64,000 bases of DNA from Aplectana chamaeleonis. Taxonomy: Eukaryota; Nematoda; Chromadorea; Rhabditida; Cosmocercidae. The DNA lies in the NCBI GenBank assembly GCA_029168955.1, contig JAPDOI010000171.1, positions 434,001-498,000 of the forward strand, given 5' to 3'. Shown piece by piece: positions 32,567-43,414 of the stretch. A model generated the notes under the pieces. The model had not been told where the DNA came from. It searched no databases and worked only from the letters and a program-made list of their open reading frames with translations. The position numbers and the translations under genes were made by a program. Numbering within the stretch: the first letter of the stretch is position 1; every line of letters starts with the position of its first letter.

Positions 32567-32645
32567 GGCTAAAGGACCCAACCCGGATGTTCCCTTCCTG
32601 GATGATGCTTTTCTGAGCTATTCCCTATTTTCTGACATAATTAGG
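32567..32645 (+). pseudogene. 79-nt exon copy, plus strand
   Basis: Encodes AKGPNPDVPFLDDAFLSYSL then FSDIIR, followed by a donor-like AGG|GTGTAT. It is the counterpart of a 79-nt exon on the minus strand at 38387-38309 in the same frame. The acceptor is poor (GGTTTGAG). Probably an exon fragment duplicated with its intron edges. Confidence 0.45.
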
Positions 32646-32697
32646 GTGTATCAATCGCGGCTGCACATTACAGCTTCAATATTCTGAGTGTAAACAT

Positions 32698-32990
32698 TTA
32701 CAGGAATATGATGTGCATGTTGCTGGGTAGAGAAATGTTTCTAGTTTTTAGCAAAGGAATTGGCAGACCCATATCGTGAACGGACAGTTTCCAAAGAACC
32801 AAGAATCGTCTCAAAGTTTGTATACTCTCATCGAGCACACTTCTGTAATGCTGGCCAATATACGGTCTAGCTCGCTCTATTGAGTCCGGGCTGAGCGAAC
32901 TGAGAAGCGATCGGTAATAGCGGAATATAACAGTGACAAAGAGATGTTGACATGACAATCAAGAAAAGCCTAATTTCGACCGGGTCAACA
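32698..32990 (-). pseudogene. Protein-like fragment, paralogous to 41276-41479
   Basis: 86-codon minus-strand frame: SCQHLFVTVIFRYYRSLLSS, LSPDSIERARPYIGQHYRSV, LRRFLVLWKLSVHDMGL. The first 35 residues align with the plus-strand frame at 41276 (SCQNLLITVIL...PDSSEQARIYFDK), and the flanking bases are also similar. The helical pattern recalls the end of a nuclear receptor ligand-binding domain, which nematodes have in large numbers, but this is only an impression. Confidence 0.35.
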
Positions 32991-33912
32991 TAAGGGAGAA
33001 AGGCTGTAATCATGGATACTACAGGTGCGTGGCTGATAATAGTAAAGGGGGGAGCTGTCCTCTGTCAACCGATCAGCAATGTCTCAGGGGCGGAGAGATC
33101 TCCGCCGATTGAGTGCGCGGCGGGCACTAAAAACCCTTCACCGTTGAGAGTAGGCTCCAGAGCTCTATACGAGTAAACGGCTATCATCTGTGACAAGAAA
33201 TGAACGTAGGAAAATAAATTGTGCCCCAGGACGCCAATTTATTTGGTTTCACCTAGAAGCGGGGATGCCACCTCGATGGTCGGGATTATCGCGCGCGACG
33301 CTCACCGATCGCGAGGCAGCACGCATAGGTGAGCGATGTCACCCCCCCCCCCCCGATATTAAGCATGCCTCCTTTTACAGAAAAAAAGTGGAGCCGAACC
33401 CACCTAACAACTTAACTTTTAGGGTTCGGCTGAATCCCTGTTCTCATTTTCCACGCAAGTTCAGCGGCGTGCCGCAGGCAAGATTCGCTCGCATGATACG
33501 CTCCGCGTTTCGGCGCAAAAGTTACTTTGCTGTATTGCGTGCGTGCCTCGCGAACGCTGCTCTTTCCTCCATCGTTGGTTGTCTCTTCCCTCGCTCCGCA
33601 CACGCACGCATGCGGAGCAAGTAAATTTTTCTTGGAAAAAGAAGACGGGGAGGAAAGGCCTTACTACTGCGGTCTCCCTCACTTTACCCCCCTTGCGGTG
33701 GCAAGTATTGGGGGGATGTGTCTTTTGAAGCACTGAATTCCAGCCTAACAAGATTTTGAAAAGGATCTTCGAGATAACCTAGCAGTTCTCAATCATCCGT
33801 GAGGTTATGCAACGGACAGGAAATTTGCGACAGTCGATGTGGCCAATATTTCGGGGTGTTAATTTTGTGCTATGTACAACTCGGCGGTCATCTCGCATCA
33901 AAAAACCATTCA
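32991..33912. other. Spacer with dispersed repeat words
   Basis: Contains a C run at 33341-33354, TCAACCGATCAGC at 33067 (shared with 17628), and a short stem GCCGAACCC/GGGTTCGGC around 33394-33430. No accepted gene; the 144-codon frame at 33190-33624 is discussed as rejected. Confidence 0.4.
33535..33622. repeat. GCGTGCG...CTCCGCACACGC dispersed repeat, copy 1
   Basis: TTGCGTGCGTGCC, a C/T-rich middle (TTTCCTCCATCG, GTCTCTTCCC) and CTCGCTCCGCACACGCACG. Related copies lie at 37796-37880 and 45795-45880, so this is a dispersed family of about 85 bp. Confidence 0.5.
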
Positions 33913-35015
33913 TTCCCACCAGGGGTGTGCGTAATTACGGTTTACGATTTTACGAATTACGGTGTTTTTTGGCCTCGTAATTACGGTTTACGATTTACGA
34001 CATTTTGGACCGTAAATCGTAAATTTTCGTAAGTAAAAATGTATGCAATGGAAGGAAATTACAAGGCATCTCCGATTGGTTGCTCTATTCCTAATTTGCG
34101 TATACTAATGTTTGGTCAGGAGATGGGACCAACTCCTGCGTGTGACTACAGCACGAATCGCTTATCAACCTAAGACGTGATTCTGTCATAATAACGCCGA
34201 ACGCACGGTCGGAGTTGGAGGCGCTGGATACATGATCCGCGTTGGGCGCGTCTCATTAGCTTCCGTCTAAGGCAATTGTTATACCCCACAGACCTATGGC
34301 GGCCGCAGAGCACTGCTACGTCGCTGTCTCTGAGGGCCAGCCGTCGCTGTCGCTCAGGGCAGAGAAACACCCTGGAGGAGTACAGGGTACTGGATTTGGC
34401 TGGGTCGCTGTCGCTGACACCCGTGTGGCCGGGTTCATACTTCCCGCGACCAGCGACTGCGACAGGGCGTATCAGTTATATTGATTTTCGGTCGATCTGG
34501 ATGGTAAACATTGCGTCGCTCGTCGCCGGAGGTACGATCCCGGCCTGTCAGTGCACCGCACTGCGACGTACTGCCGCAACAGCGACCGATTACAGCATAT
34601 AACAATGGACTACGACGCGGCGCAATCTTTCTCTACGAGAGACTCCCTTTTTTATGAGCAACTGTCCTGATTCCAAGAAGTAGATTAGACCAAAAAACCG
34701 TGCGAAGCGGTCTAGTTATGCCCAAAATGGCTTCAGAGAGCGCTCTAGGCCCGCCATTCGATATAAAGTGAATATAAAAGAGAATAACTTGAGCTTTGCT
34801 ACCGAAGCTGTGCTGTAGATCGCATACATATCATCGGTGTTTCGCTAACAAGTGGGCGGAGTTCTCAGAGTAGGCCGTAAAGAATCGCTCAAATACGGCC
34901 ATTTTGTCTCGTTTAAAGGCTTACAACGGCATTAACATTTCTTGTAATAGAGAAATGTGTTCCACTTCGGAAACATGGCCCTAAGACCAAAAACCTTCCA
35001 CCGCACCTGCAGCGC

Positions 35016-36347
35016 TTGGCCGCTAAAAAGCACTTCCTCTGGCGTGACCGCTTTCAGCCTGGTGGGCGCGTTGCCTTCAGCAAATGTGTTAGGGATTTCG
35101 AAAAAGAATGCAAACGATTTGCCAAGAACTGCGAAAAACGCCTTATTTGCTCGGGAAATCGAAAAAACTTCTTCAAGTACATGAATGCAAAGATGAAAAC
35201 GCGTAAGGGTATCACATCTCTAAAAGATGAAGAGGGCGAAGTCATTATCGATGATCAGCAAAAATGCGAAATGTTCGCGGAATATTTCTCCAAGGTATTT
35301 ACTCATGACAACGGTGCGACCCCACTATTCTCCTCCCGATGCTCCCAGAAATTGGGCTCCGTCCCTATCAGCTGCGAGGTTGTAATGGGTGCCATAAAAA
35401 AGCTCAATGACAAGATTTCGCTCACCCCCGACTCGGTGCCCTCGTACTTCATCAAAAGGGCTGCTAATGGGTTATGTTACCCTCTCTCGTGCATATTCAA
35501 ACATAGCCTTGCTCTTGGAACGCTTCCGTCCGCATGGAATACTGCGATTGTAACCCCGCTTCTGAAAAAGGCACCAGCTGTTCAGGTCTCGAACTATCGG
35601 CCCATCAGTTTAACCTCATCAGTATGCAAAGTTCTCGAAATCATTATCAAAGATTGTGTTCTATCCCACCTCGCGTCGAATAACCTCCTCAGCCCGGCGC
35701 AATATGGTTTTCTGCCTGGTAGATCAACGCTATCTCAGCTGGTATCCTCGTTCCACGACTGGTGTTCGGCTGTGAACGAAAGCTACCAAACTGATGTTGT
35801 GTACATAGACTATGCTAAAGCTTTTGATACAGTCAGTCATCAAAAGCTACTTCTGAAACTTCAAGGCTACGGCATTTCTGGTGATATTTTAAAATGGTTG
35901 AATTCCTTTCTGACACCTCGTGACTTCATAGTCAAAATTGGCGACTTTTGTTCTCATCCTTGCCCAATCGTCAGCGGTGTTCCCAAGGGTAGCGTTCTGG
36001 GTCCTTTGCTTTCCCTCATTTATGTGAACGACATTTCTGACGGATTGGCGAGCACATGCAAGCTTTTTGCTGATGATCTGAAGATATATCGTCCCCTTCG
36101 CAACCCCGCCATCGATTTTCACGAGCTTCAGTGTGACCTGAACCGGCTTTCTAATTGGTCCAAGCTATGGCAGCTAAAAATATCTGAAGAAAAATGTAGC
36201 TTGTTCCATATAAATTTCCAACATGAGTGCTTTCTACGCCTAAACGATGTTGCGCTTCCCGTACGCGAGACTGTCAGTGATCTTGGTGTGCTTATTATTT
36301 TACCGACCTTACCTTATGTGGGAATCCCACTGCAAGGAAATCTCTAA
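35016..36347 (+). pseudogene. CR1-like reverse transcriptase
   Basis: 443-codon frame: linker, VPSYFIKRAANGLCYPLSCI, SNYRPISLTSSVCKVLEIII, QYGFLPGRSTLSQLVSSF, VVYIDYAKAFDTVSHQKL, IVSGVPKGSVLGPLLSLIYV and LFADDLKIYRPL, where FADD replaces YADD as is common in CR1 elements. The frame fails at about 36290, after DLGVLI, where a small deletion moves translation to the next frame. Confidence 0.9.
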
Positions 36348-36921
36348 GAAAGCTTCTCGTGTGGCAAATTGCATCCTGAGATCTCTGCAACACCCATGTC
36401 TCGAACATTACAGGAAAGCATACATTGTCTACTGCCGACCGCTCTTGGAATACTGTACGCAGGTCTGGTCACCATCTTCTGTCGAAGATGATGAAGTAAT
36501 TGAAAACGTGCAAAGGCGGTACTCAAAACGCGTTTTTGTCAAAGTATTTCCTACGCGAGAAGTACCAGACTATACGGCAAGGCTTGAAATGTTGGGGATC
36601 GAAACCCTAAGATATCGGCGAACCGAGTTCGATTTACACTTATGTTATAAAATCGTTAACGGTCTTTGCGACATCCCATTTGAGAGTGTTTTCGTGTTCA
36701 CCAGCCGCTGTACTCGCTCCCGCCAGCACGCTTTTCAGCTCGCACGTAGATTTACGTCGAAGTCCAACGTGCTGCATTCCTTTGCATTTAGAGTCATCCC
36801 AGTTTGGAACAAATTACCTTCAGAGATCGTTGAGGCCGCGCAGTTTCCGATTTTCAAAAGCAGGCTATCCCATTTCAACCTCAGGTCATTGCATGGGGTC
36901 GATGGCCGTGCTTTCTGCTAA
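36247..36921 (+). pseudogene. CR1-like C-terminal domain
   Basis: Frame used from about 36310: EISKKASRVANCILRSL, VYCRPLLEYCTQVWSPSS, VQRRYSKRVFVKVFP, LGIETLRYRRTEFDLHLCYK and FAFRVIPVWNKLPSEIV, ending HGVDGRAFC at a stop. Standard end of a CR1/Jockey-type ORF2. Confidence 0.88.
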
Positions 36922-37360
36922 AGCTTTAAATTCAGGGTGCTCTTATTCGTACGAGTGTTTTCTTTGCCTACAATTTTGTTTGCCTGCATGTCCAGGCTGT
37001 CTTGTTTAAACCTATCTCACATACATTTTGTATGTTTCTTTGTCGCCAGATAAAGCTATTGAATTGAATTGAATTTCGGGGAGGCATTACAAATTTAATT
37101 GTGTCCCTGTTGCCCAGAAGATACGCCCGCGTACAGCTGAATCGGACCTCCAGAGTTCTTAATATCTAGGAAGCAGTTGTGGAATGAGTGATAGCGGAAA
37201 CAGAAATACAGGTAAGACGCTCCCATTGAATGCGGTTAGCTGTCAAATACTGAACGGAACTTAATATGTACATAGTAGGTGAAACGGTGGACAGTAGGCA
37301 GTTTTACGGGTAGCAGGTAGCACCACAGGCAGGTCTACCCTTACGTTTGTTAGCATGTGC

Positions 37361-37760
37361 TATTTATTTATTTATTTATACGCAAACAAAATTCACGCTT
37401 GAAGTCATAAAACACAAACATTGAAAAAAAAATCCTATAACAACAAATAAGGAAGGACGGAAATTTGTAAAACCACTGAGCTAGTTTCTAAGATACATGT
37501 CTATAAGACTTCTAAACTGGCCTAAGGACAGTGGCAATGCATGTTTTTTAGACAACTTCAGGAATTCTGAACCAGACCTATGTGTGAAAAAGGAGGAAAG
37601 TAAATGGCTCCTTGCCGTAACAAAACTAATTTTAGTTGAACCACCTCTGGTATTGGATGTTATGAAGCCTTTAGTGAGAATGACTTTGCATGAAGCGTAT
37701 ACCGAGTCTGCGTTGGACACTCAAATCTGCAGAACTGTTTTTCTCCTTAATACTCCTAGC
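37361..37760 (-). mobile_element. 3' scrap of a second CR1-like LINE, minus strand
   Basis: Minus-strand 79-codon frame with KISFVTARSHLLSSFFTHRS and LPLSLGQFRSLIDMYLRN, the end of a CR1-type C-terminal domain, followed by a (ATAA)n tail at 37380-37361. Heavily 5'-truncated. Confidence 0.6.
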
Positions 37761-37795
37761 TATCCTCTGTTTCGGGGTGAGCAATTTTCCGTTGA

Positions 37796-37880
37796 TCGCG
37801 TGCGTCTGCGCGCGTAAGCTGCGTTTCTTAGGCCCCAATTCTTCTCGCGGTCTCTTTCCTCGCTCCGCACAAGCGCGAGG
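37796..37880. repeat. GCGTGCG...CTCCGCAC dispersed repeat, copy 2
   Basis: ATCGCGTGCGTCTGCGCGCG, then a C/T-rich middle and CTCGCTCCGCACAAGCGCG. See copies at 33535 and 45795. Confidence 0.5.
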
Positions 37881-38308
37881 ATGAACAGAGATAATTTGGC
37901 TTCAAAATGGAAGATACATCTGCAGCTCAGAAAGCAACAAACTCCTAAAACAATTTTTTCTCATATAGAACGTATTCAATTTCTTGTTTCACCATAGTAA
38001 TAATTTTTTGAAGGTTATGGTTATTATTTGCTGGTTACGATTTACGGTGGTTTTATCGTAATTACGTTTTACGATTTACGGAAATTGAAAATTCATTTAC
38101 GCACACCCCTGATTCCCACCCCTGTGAACACAGAAAGTAGTGCTTATGGAATTCGAAGCGATTACTCACTTCAAAAATAACATTCTCAAGTGTCGTTGTG
38201 TTTCAATATAACTCATGATTTAAAGTAAATAAAATTTTCTTTTTGTAAACCTTGTGCAGTCAGACAACTTACCAGACCTAATACAGTCGACCCTGTCGAT
38301 AACCATAC

Positions 38309-38387
38309 CTTAATTATGTCAGAAAACAGGGAATAGCTCAGAAAAGCATCATCCAGGAAGGAAATATCCTGGTCGTGTCCTTTAGCC
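38309..38387 (-). pseudogene. 79-nt exon copy, minus strand
   Basis: Encodes AKGHDQDISFLDDAFLSYSL and FSDIIK, followed by a consensus donor AAG|GTATGG. Upstream TTTTTCGAG may be a decayed TTTTCAG acceptor. It matches 32567-32645 on the other strand at 20 of the first 26 residues and has the same length. Function unknown; probably part of an older gene or pseudogene duplicated in inverted orientation. Confidence 0.45.
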
Positions 38388-38428
38388 CTCGAAAAACCAC
38401 TCAAAGTGCCATTTCCATAGCATATGTA

Positions 38429-38707
38429 CTGTGCTTATCTGGGCCAAATTCCGGTCCGAAATCGCGTTTAGACACGTTTTGCGGCTGCACGCTCCCGAGT
38501 CGGAAGAGCTCCCAGCGTCGCAGCCGCCGATCTGCTGACTCCTGGTGGGTTGTGGAAACTGGAAACTAAAAAAATTTGGCGAAAATTGTATAAAAAAGTC
38601 ATATCGGGTCGGATTTGGCGCTGGGAACTCGACTATATCGAGCGTGTGCGGCCGCAAAGCGTGTCGAGACGCAATTGCAGACCGGAATTAGGCCCAGAGA
38701 AGCACAG
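38429..38707. mobile_element. Foldback/MITE-like hairpin
   Basis: Imperfect inverted arms of about 95 bases (CTGTGCTTATCTGGGCCAAA at the left end, its near-complement at the right end 38685-38707; GCGTTTAGACACGTTTTGCG opposite GCAAAGCGTGTCGAGACGC), with about 90 bases between. No flanking duplication recognised, so superfamily unknown. Confidence 0.6.
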
Positions 38708-39097
38708 TCGAGTTTTGGCAGCGTGCCGGCCAGCAACCCCCGCGTCGCCGCGACGATGCGGTAACCGGGCGCAGCGGGCGCGGGAACCCAATGACAGCCA
38801 TCGATAGGATATAAACGCGTTGGCCGTCGTGCCCATTTTTTGCGGAGCTGCGACCCCCCCCCTTGCTGTCTAAACCTTTGCAGAAATTTCCAAAATTTTC
38901 ACGATCCCCTGTATAAAAAAATGAAAACATTTTTGGTCTTATTTGAGTGACTAATAAGAGAGTTTAAAATGCATACTTCTTCCCCGCAGCTGACTATTTC
39001 GAGGAAGATTGCTTTCACTCTGGAATTTTTACGACCCCCTTCCCAAACTTTGACTTTTTGTCGAAAATTTCCCCAATTTCTTACGAGCCCCCGTTGT
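38708..39097. other. Spacer
   Basis: Mixed-composition sequence without a supported feature; a C run lies at 38852-38860. Confidence 0.35.
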
Positions 39098-40800
39098 GTC
39101 GGGTCGCAACCATATCTTCGTTGGGTGAAGCCACGTACTCCACCAACCTTCACCCCTGGTACTCCACCAACCTTCACCCCTGGGAAGGTGAAGTGGGGAA
39201 CCGTCACCATTAGGAAAACGGGTGACAACCGGTGAAACACCCGAAAAAGAATGAGAGTGACCCAACACTCATGCAAGTCAGTTTTGAAATTGGGTGGATG
39301 TCATTGCCAGTTTTCCGTCCATAGCTTTTCTGTGCCTAGAGATAGTCCTTTGGTGAAGGTTGTTTTCGGGAATCCTCATATAATTCTGCATCGAATGACG
39401 TTTTCGGCTTCAAAAAATACCTTCCCCATCTTCCAGCCGATTTAAGTTTATAAAGTGCTTTTTTTTTGCCTGAAATTATCGGTTTTTCCTCCATAACTTT
39501 TCTGTGCTTGGAGATAGACCTCTGGTTAAGGTTGTTTCCGGAATCTCGATGGAATTCTGCGTCGACTAGTTTTCCAAATTTGGAAAAATATTTTATCGAT
39601 TCTTCAGCCTAATTCATTTTACAAAACACTGTTTTTTTGCCTAAAACTCTTCAACCGTTGAAGATAGGGCTCTGGTGAAGGTTGTTTCTGAATCTACGTA
39701 AAATTCTGCGTCGAATGATACATCGGGTTCGTAGCTTTGCTTGCTCCATAAGCCAGCCAGGTCGGTGAAGCCGAGCCCCGTTTTTGGCTCCAGCAGAACT
39801 CTGCGTCTCCTACTCACACCATAGAGGCGAGAGCACCCTATGGAGATAACTACGGAGCTCGGCTCCACCGACCTGGCTGGCTTATGGAGCAAGCAAAGTT
39901 AGGAACCCGATATGTCATTCGACGCAGAATTTTGCGTAGATTTAAAAAACAACCTTCACCAGAACCCTATCTTTAACGGTTGAAGAGTTACAGGCGAAAA
40001 ACCAGTGTTTTGTAAAATGAATTAAGCTGAAGAATCGATAAAATATTTTTCCAAATTTGGAAAACTAGTCGACGCATAATTCCATCGAGATTCCGGAAAC
40101 AACCTTAACCAGAGGTCTATCTGCAAGCACAAAAAAGTATGGAGGAAAAACCGATAATTTCAGGCGAAAAAAATGCACTTTATCAACTGAAATCGACTGG
40201 TAGCAGGGGAACGTTTTTTTTGAAACCGAAAACGCTATTCGATGCAGAATATCATTGGGATTCCTAAAACAACCTTCAACAAAGGGCTATCTTCTAGGGT
40301 AAAAAAGTTATGGACGAAAAACTGATTGCTTTTGGTCAAAGAAACGTTACTTCATGAATTGAAATCGGCTGAGAAATTGGCAACGTATTTTTCTCAACAT
40401 GAAAACATTATTCGACGCAAAATTTCATGGAGGCTTTGGAAGCAGCTCCGTTAAAAGATTCGTTTTGAAGGGCAAAAATGTTGTGAGCGAAGAACGGGTA
40501 GTTTTTCAAAAGTCGCTTGGAAAAATTTGGACTCCAAGACAGTCCAAAGGAAATTTTTCATGACCTAGGCAGATCATTTCATTAGAAATAGAGAATTTCA
40601 AAAGGAGGTCATCTAAAGAAAAAAATGATCCAAAATTAATTATTAAAAAGAAAAATGTACTGAATGAAAGAAAAAAAGGATCGAGAAAATGTCAAATTAT
40701 GAAGTTGCAAGTCTATAAGGAACCTTCATCATTCCACACTCGGGTATCCTAAGCAACCTTCACCTCTCGGACCGCTGTCTCCACCCCAACGAACCTGTGG
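39098..40800. mobile_element. Large foldback array (long palindrome)
   Basis: Palindrome centred near 39810. The inner stem pairs CTTTGCTTGCTCCATAAGCC...(39733-39775) with its near-perfect complement (39855-39897). Outward, about 500-base arms pair with one another at good identity (39300-39730 with 39900-40330), and the outermost words GGTCGCAACC (39098) and GGTCGCAACC/GGTTGCGACC at 40799 are also related. Each arm is itself three to four tandem units of about 170-190 bp (TCTGGTGAAGGTTGTTTC ... CTGCGTCGAATGA ... TTTTTTGCCTGAAA). This layout is typical of Foldback-type transposons with subrepeat-rich arms. No coding frame accepted. Confidence 0.75.
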
Positions 40801-41275
40801 TCGCAACCAGGGCTGGGCACGCGTCCCGGGTAACCTTAGGGGGGTGCATATTAGACGTTGCAGAGAGGGCAAAGGGGGGTGCCTAAGCCGAACACGAAAA
40901 AAAAAAGAACGAAGTGCATGTTCTGTCGAATTTCAGGAAAAAAATAGTACGCACTATTCTTCTGAATTGTCATATCTTCTTCTCCGCTTTTTGAGTCAAA
41001 CACTTAAAGAATAAAAACATTGATAGAGATGCAGGTTGTGTTCGCAATAATTCATAGTTGCTGTCAAAGTTTGTTTAGATGAAGGATTAAACACTACTCT
41101 GTTATCTTGTAGCAAGTCAGGATTGATGTGGTGTCATGTTTCTTTGATGCAACGTTCATTGATTACGCGGGTGGTTACCAATTCGAGGCAAAGATACTAA
41201 GACAGCGCCCAGGAAAACTATCATTCAAGTTCAAAAAAATATTAGCGAACTGATGTATAGCCTAGGTCGCTCATT

Positions 41276-41479
41276 TTGTGCCGGTCGAAGCAAGGCTTAT
41301 CGGGCTTATCATGTCAAAATCTTCTTATCACTGTTATACTTTGCCATGACCGACCGCTCCGCTGCTTACTCTGCCCGGACTCATCCGAGCAGGCTAGGAT
41401 TTATTTCGACAAATTAAAAGTACAGATAGCACAGTCAGCATCACAACTAGTCAATAGATTTTTATTCATGAGAATGTGA
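41276..41479 (+). pseudogene. Protein-like fragment, paralogous to 32990-32698
   Basis: Frame reading SCQNLLITVILCHDRPLRCL, PDSSEQARIYFDKLKVQIAQ. Similarity to the minus-strand fragment at 32698-32990 covers the region before the shared SCQ and about 35 codons after it, then ends. Lies inside hAT-like element 2. Confidence 0.3.
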
Positions 41480-42119
41480 CTTATGAAGAGAGCCAACTAT
41501 AAAAAATGAAGACTGCAAGTTACTATGAAAGAAGCGAATAACCGTTTCCTCCTCATTGAGAAGTACCCTGTACATAAAAACCCGAGTTTAATCCACCTTG
41601 AATGCCGCAATCTCTCATAGACTAGGCTAGCCGCTCTGGCATTTGGGGGGTGCCAGCCGAGGTGATTTTGGACGAGGGGGATCATCCGAGGATACCAATT
41701 TGGGGGCGGAGTCGCGCTCTGAGCGAGCCGAGGGCGAAAGGGGCTCAGCCGAGGGGGCCACGACAATTTCCTCGTAGGACCATTCATAACAGCTGCAGCG
41801 CTGTCCTTCAAACCTGTCGTTCATGCTTTCATTTTTTTGCAGACGAGTTGTATATTTCTTCCTTTAAGTTATTGGCGGTCACATCAATATCATTAATGAA
41901 TAATTGTGCTATTCTTGAGCTTCATTTTTGTTCACAACATATGCCTACACATCAAGAAGCTGCACAATAATAATTGAAGTTCGGATTTGATATTTTCAAA
42001 AAATTTCAAATAGTCTCCAAAAGTTTGAAACTTTCTCTCAGGCTACCTTTCGGCTCGTAAAGCCTTCCTCAGACCTTCTTCTCCTTCCGAAAAATGGACT
42101 AGAAACCTCATTTGTCGAA

Positions 42120-42315
42120 GCAAAACTAGTTGGGGGGGGGCACCCAGAATCAAGTGAGAAATGAATGATTTTGCTTTTTAATTTCATGGAATTTCTAGGA
42201 AATATGAGTGATAACGTTATCATATATATAATAACCAAAGAAATTTTCATTTTTATGGATGAATCGTTTCATTTTTATGGGCAAATCTTGAGTGCCCCCC
42301 CCCAACTGGTTTTGC
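42120..42315. mobile_element. Short inverted-repeat element (MITE)
   Basis: Left arm GCAAAACTAGTTGGGGGGGG (42120 onward) and right arm complement GCAAAACCAGTTGGGGGGGG (ending 42315), each about 30-35 bases, with an AT-rich middle. Flanking duplication not clear. Confidence 0.55.
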
Positions 42316-43414
42316 ACCCATTTGTCTTTCTCTACATGACCTTTAGGGACTATTTTGGAGTTTTTTTTGAGAATTTTGGAACATTATCGATTAATTTGCA
42401 GCCTCTCGATGTGTATTGTATTCTTAAAATCTCCTTAATCCCACTCACTATGGTCCCCTACCTAGTAAATCCGCGACTAGGATTTCGTCTACATGTAAAT
42501 TTTGGTGTTCTACAGGTTTCAACGGTCCGATTGGCAGAGACACCTCAACACCCTGTTGAATATCGTCAAAAACACCCTTGTACGTGGCTGTAACCTCTTC
42601 GCTACATACAACATTACCTTAATTCTATCATTAAGGCATCATCGATGACACAACAACCGTGAAGACTGTACGATCACTGTCCCATGCATAGCCAATGATA
42701 TGATCGCTCTTCACATAATTCTGTGTCTCTAGTTCATTGGATGAACAGATCGTATCATTTTCTCAGTTCAACAACTATTAAATCGTAAGCATACTTTTGT
42801 GTACTCAGAAATTTCTGCCCTGTCTCGTAAATTTCATTCGGTTGAGGACATGTTGTTCTATCCCTTGCATTTTGAAGTGTCAATCTTTGCTTGTTTTGTG
42901 ATTTTGAGGTATCTGAATACCATAGTACGATCGTATTCTGATCAGAATCAGTCTAGTTTTCGACCCTCATAAGTCATGGACACTTGTTGCATTCATTTTT
43001 TTAGATTTGTAAAAAATATATTTTGTAGCATTTAGCCACAATTCATTTAGAGTTGTCGTGTTTTACGGTCATTTCAATAAATTCGTTGTCAACTCGTTTA
43101 ACATAAAGTGGTAGTGAAAGCATAAAATTTAAGTATTATGAAGAAGTAATGGTCAAAGTAGTGTAGTACTAGTGAAAAAGTACTAGTATTGGCATAATAA
43201 CGGTGAAAATATAGTGGAATACGACGAAAACCTTTTTTACGGTTTTGAATTCCCGCGCTTCACTCGAAAAAGGTCCGCGGATCAGCCGCCAAGAGAAGCG
43301 GGGGGTTGGTCCGAGGGCGCTCGGGGGCTGCTGCCGAGTTTGGGACGCTCGGATGAGTCCCCGACGGGCACTCGGCTGGTGCCCCCCGAATGTCCGAGCG
43401 TGCGATCTGGTGTT

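Larger units (their letters stand above)
34930..37075 (+). mobile_element. CR1-like LINE, 5'-truncated, inside hAT-like element 1
   Basis: Begins in the linker before the RT and ends with the 3' repeat ATTGAATTGAATTGAA. Contains nearly the whole RT and the C-terminal domain. The sequence (NYRPISLTSSVCKVLE, GFLPGRSTLSQL, FADD) fits the CR1/Rex/Jockey group; it has no relation to LINE-A/B/C beyond the RT. No target duplication recognised. Confidence 0.85.
33921..38111. mobile_element. hAT-like element 1 (4191 bp)
   Basis: Perfect 15-bp terminal inverted repeats CAGGGGTGTGCGTAA, flanked by an 8-bp duplication ATTCCCAC (33913-33920 and 38112-38119). CAGGG-type ends with 8-bp duplications are diagnostic for the hAT superfamily. 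Subterminal DNA on both sides repeats TTTACGATTTACG words. No hAT transposase frame was seen; the interior holds a CR1-like LINE (about 34930-37075) and a second LINE tail, so it is a non-autonomous or gutted element enlarged by insertions. Confidence 0.85.

Noticed and set aside
33190..33624. 144-codon plus-strand frame (NCAPGRQFIWFHLE...)
   Set aside because: Crosses a C run and the dispersed GCGTGCG repeat; composition changes abruptly, no splice pattern or familiar motif.
39641..39892. 83-codon frame across the centre of the foldback
   Set aside because: Spans the palindrome; the other arm gives an unrelated reading. No splice or start support.
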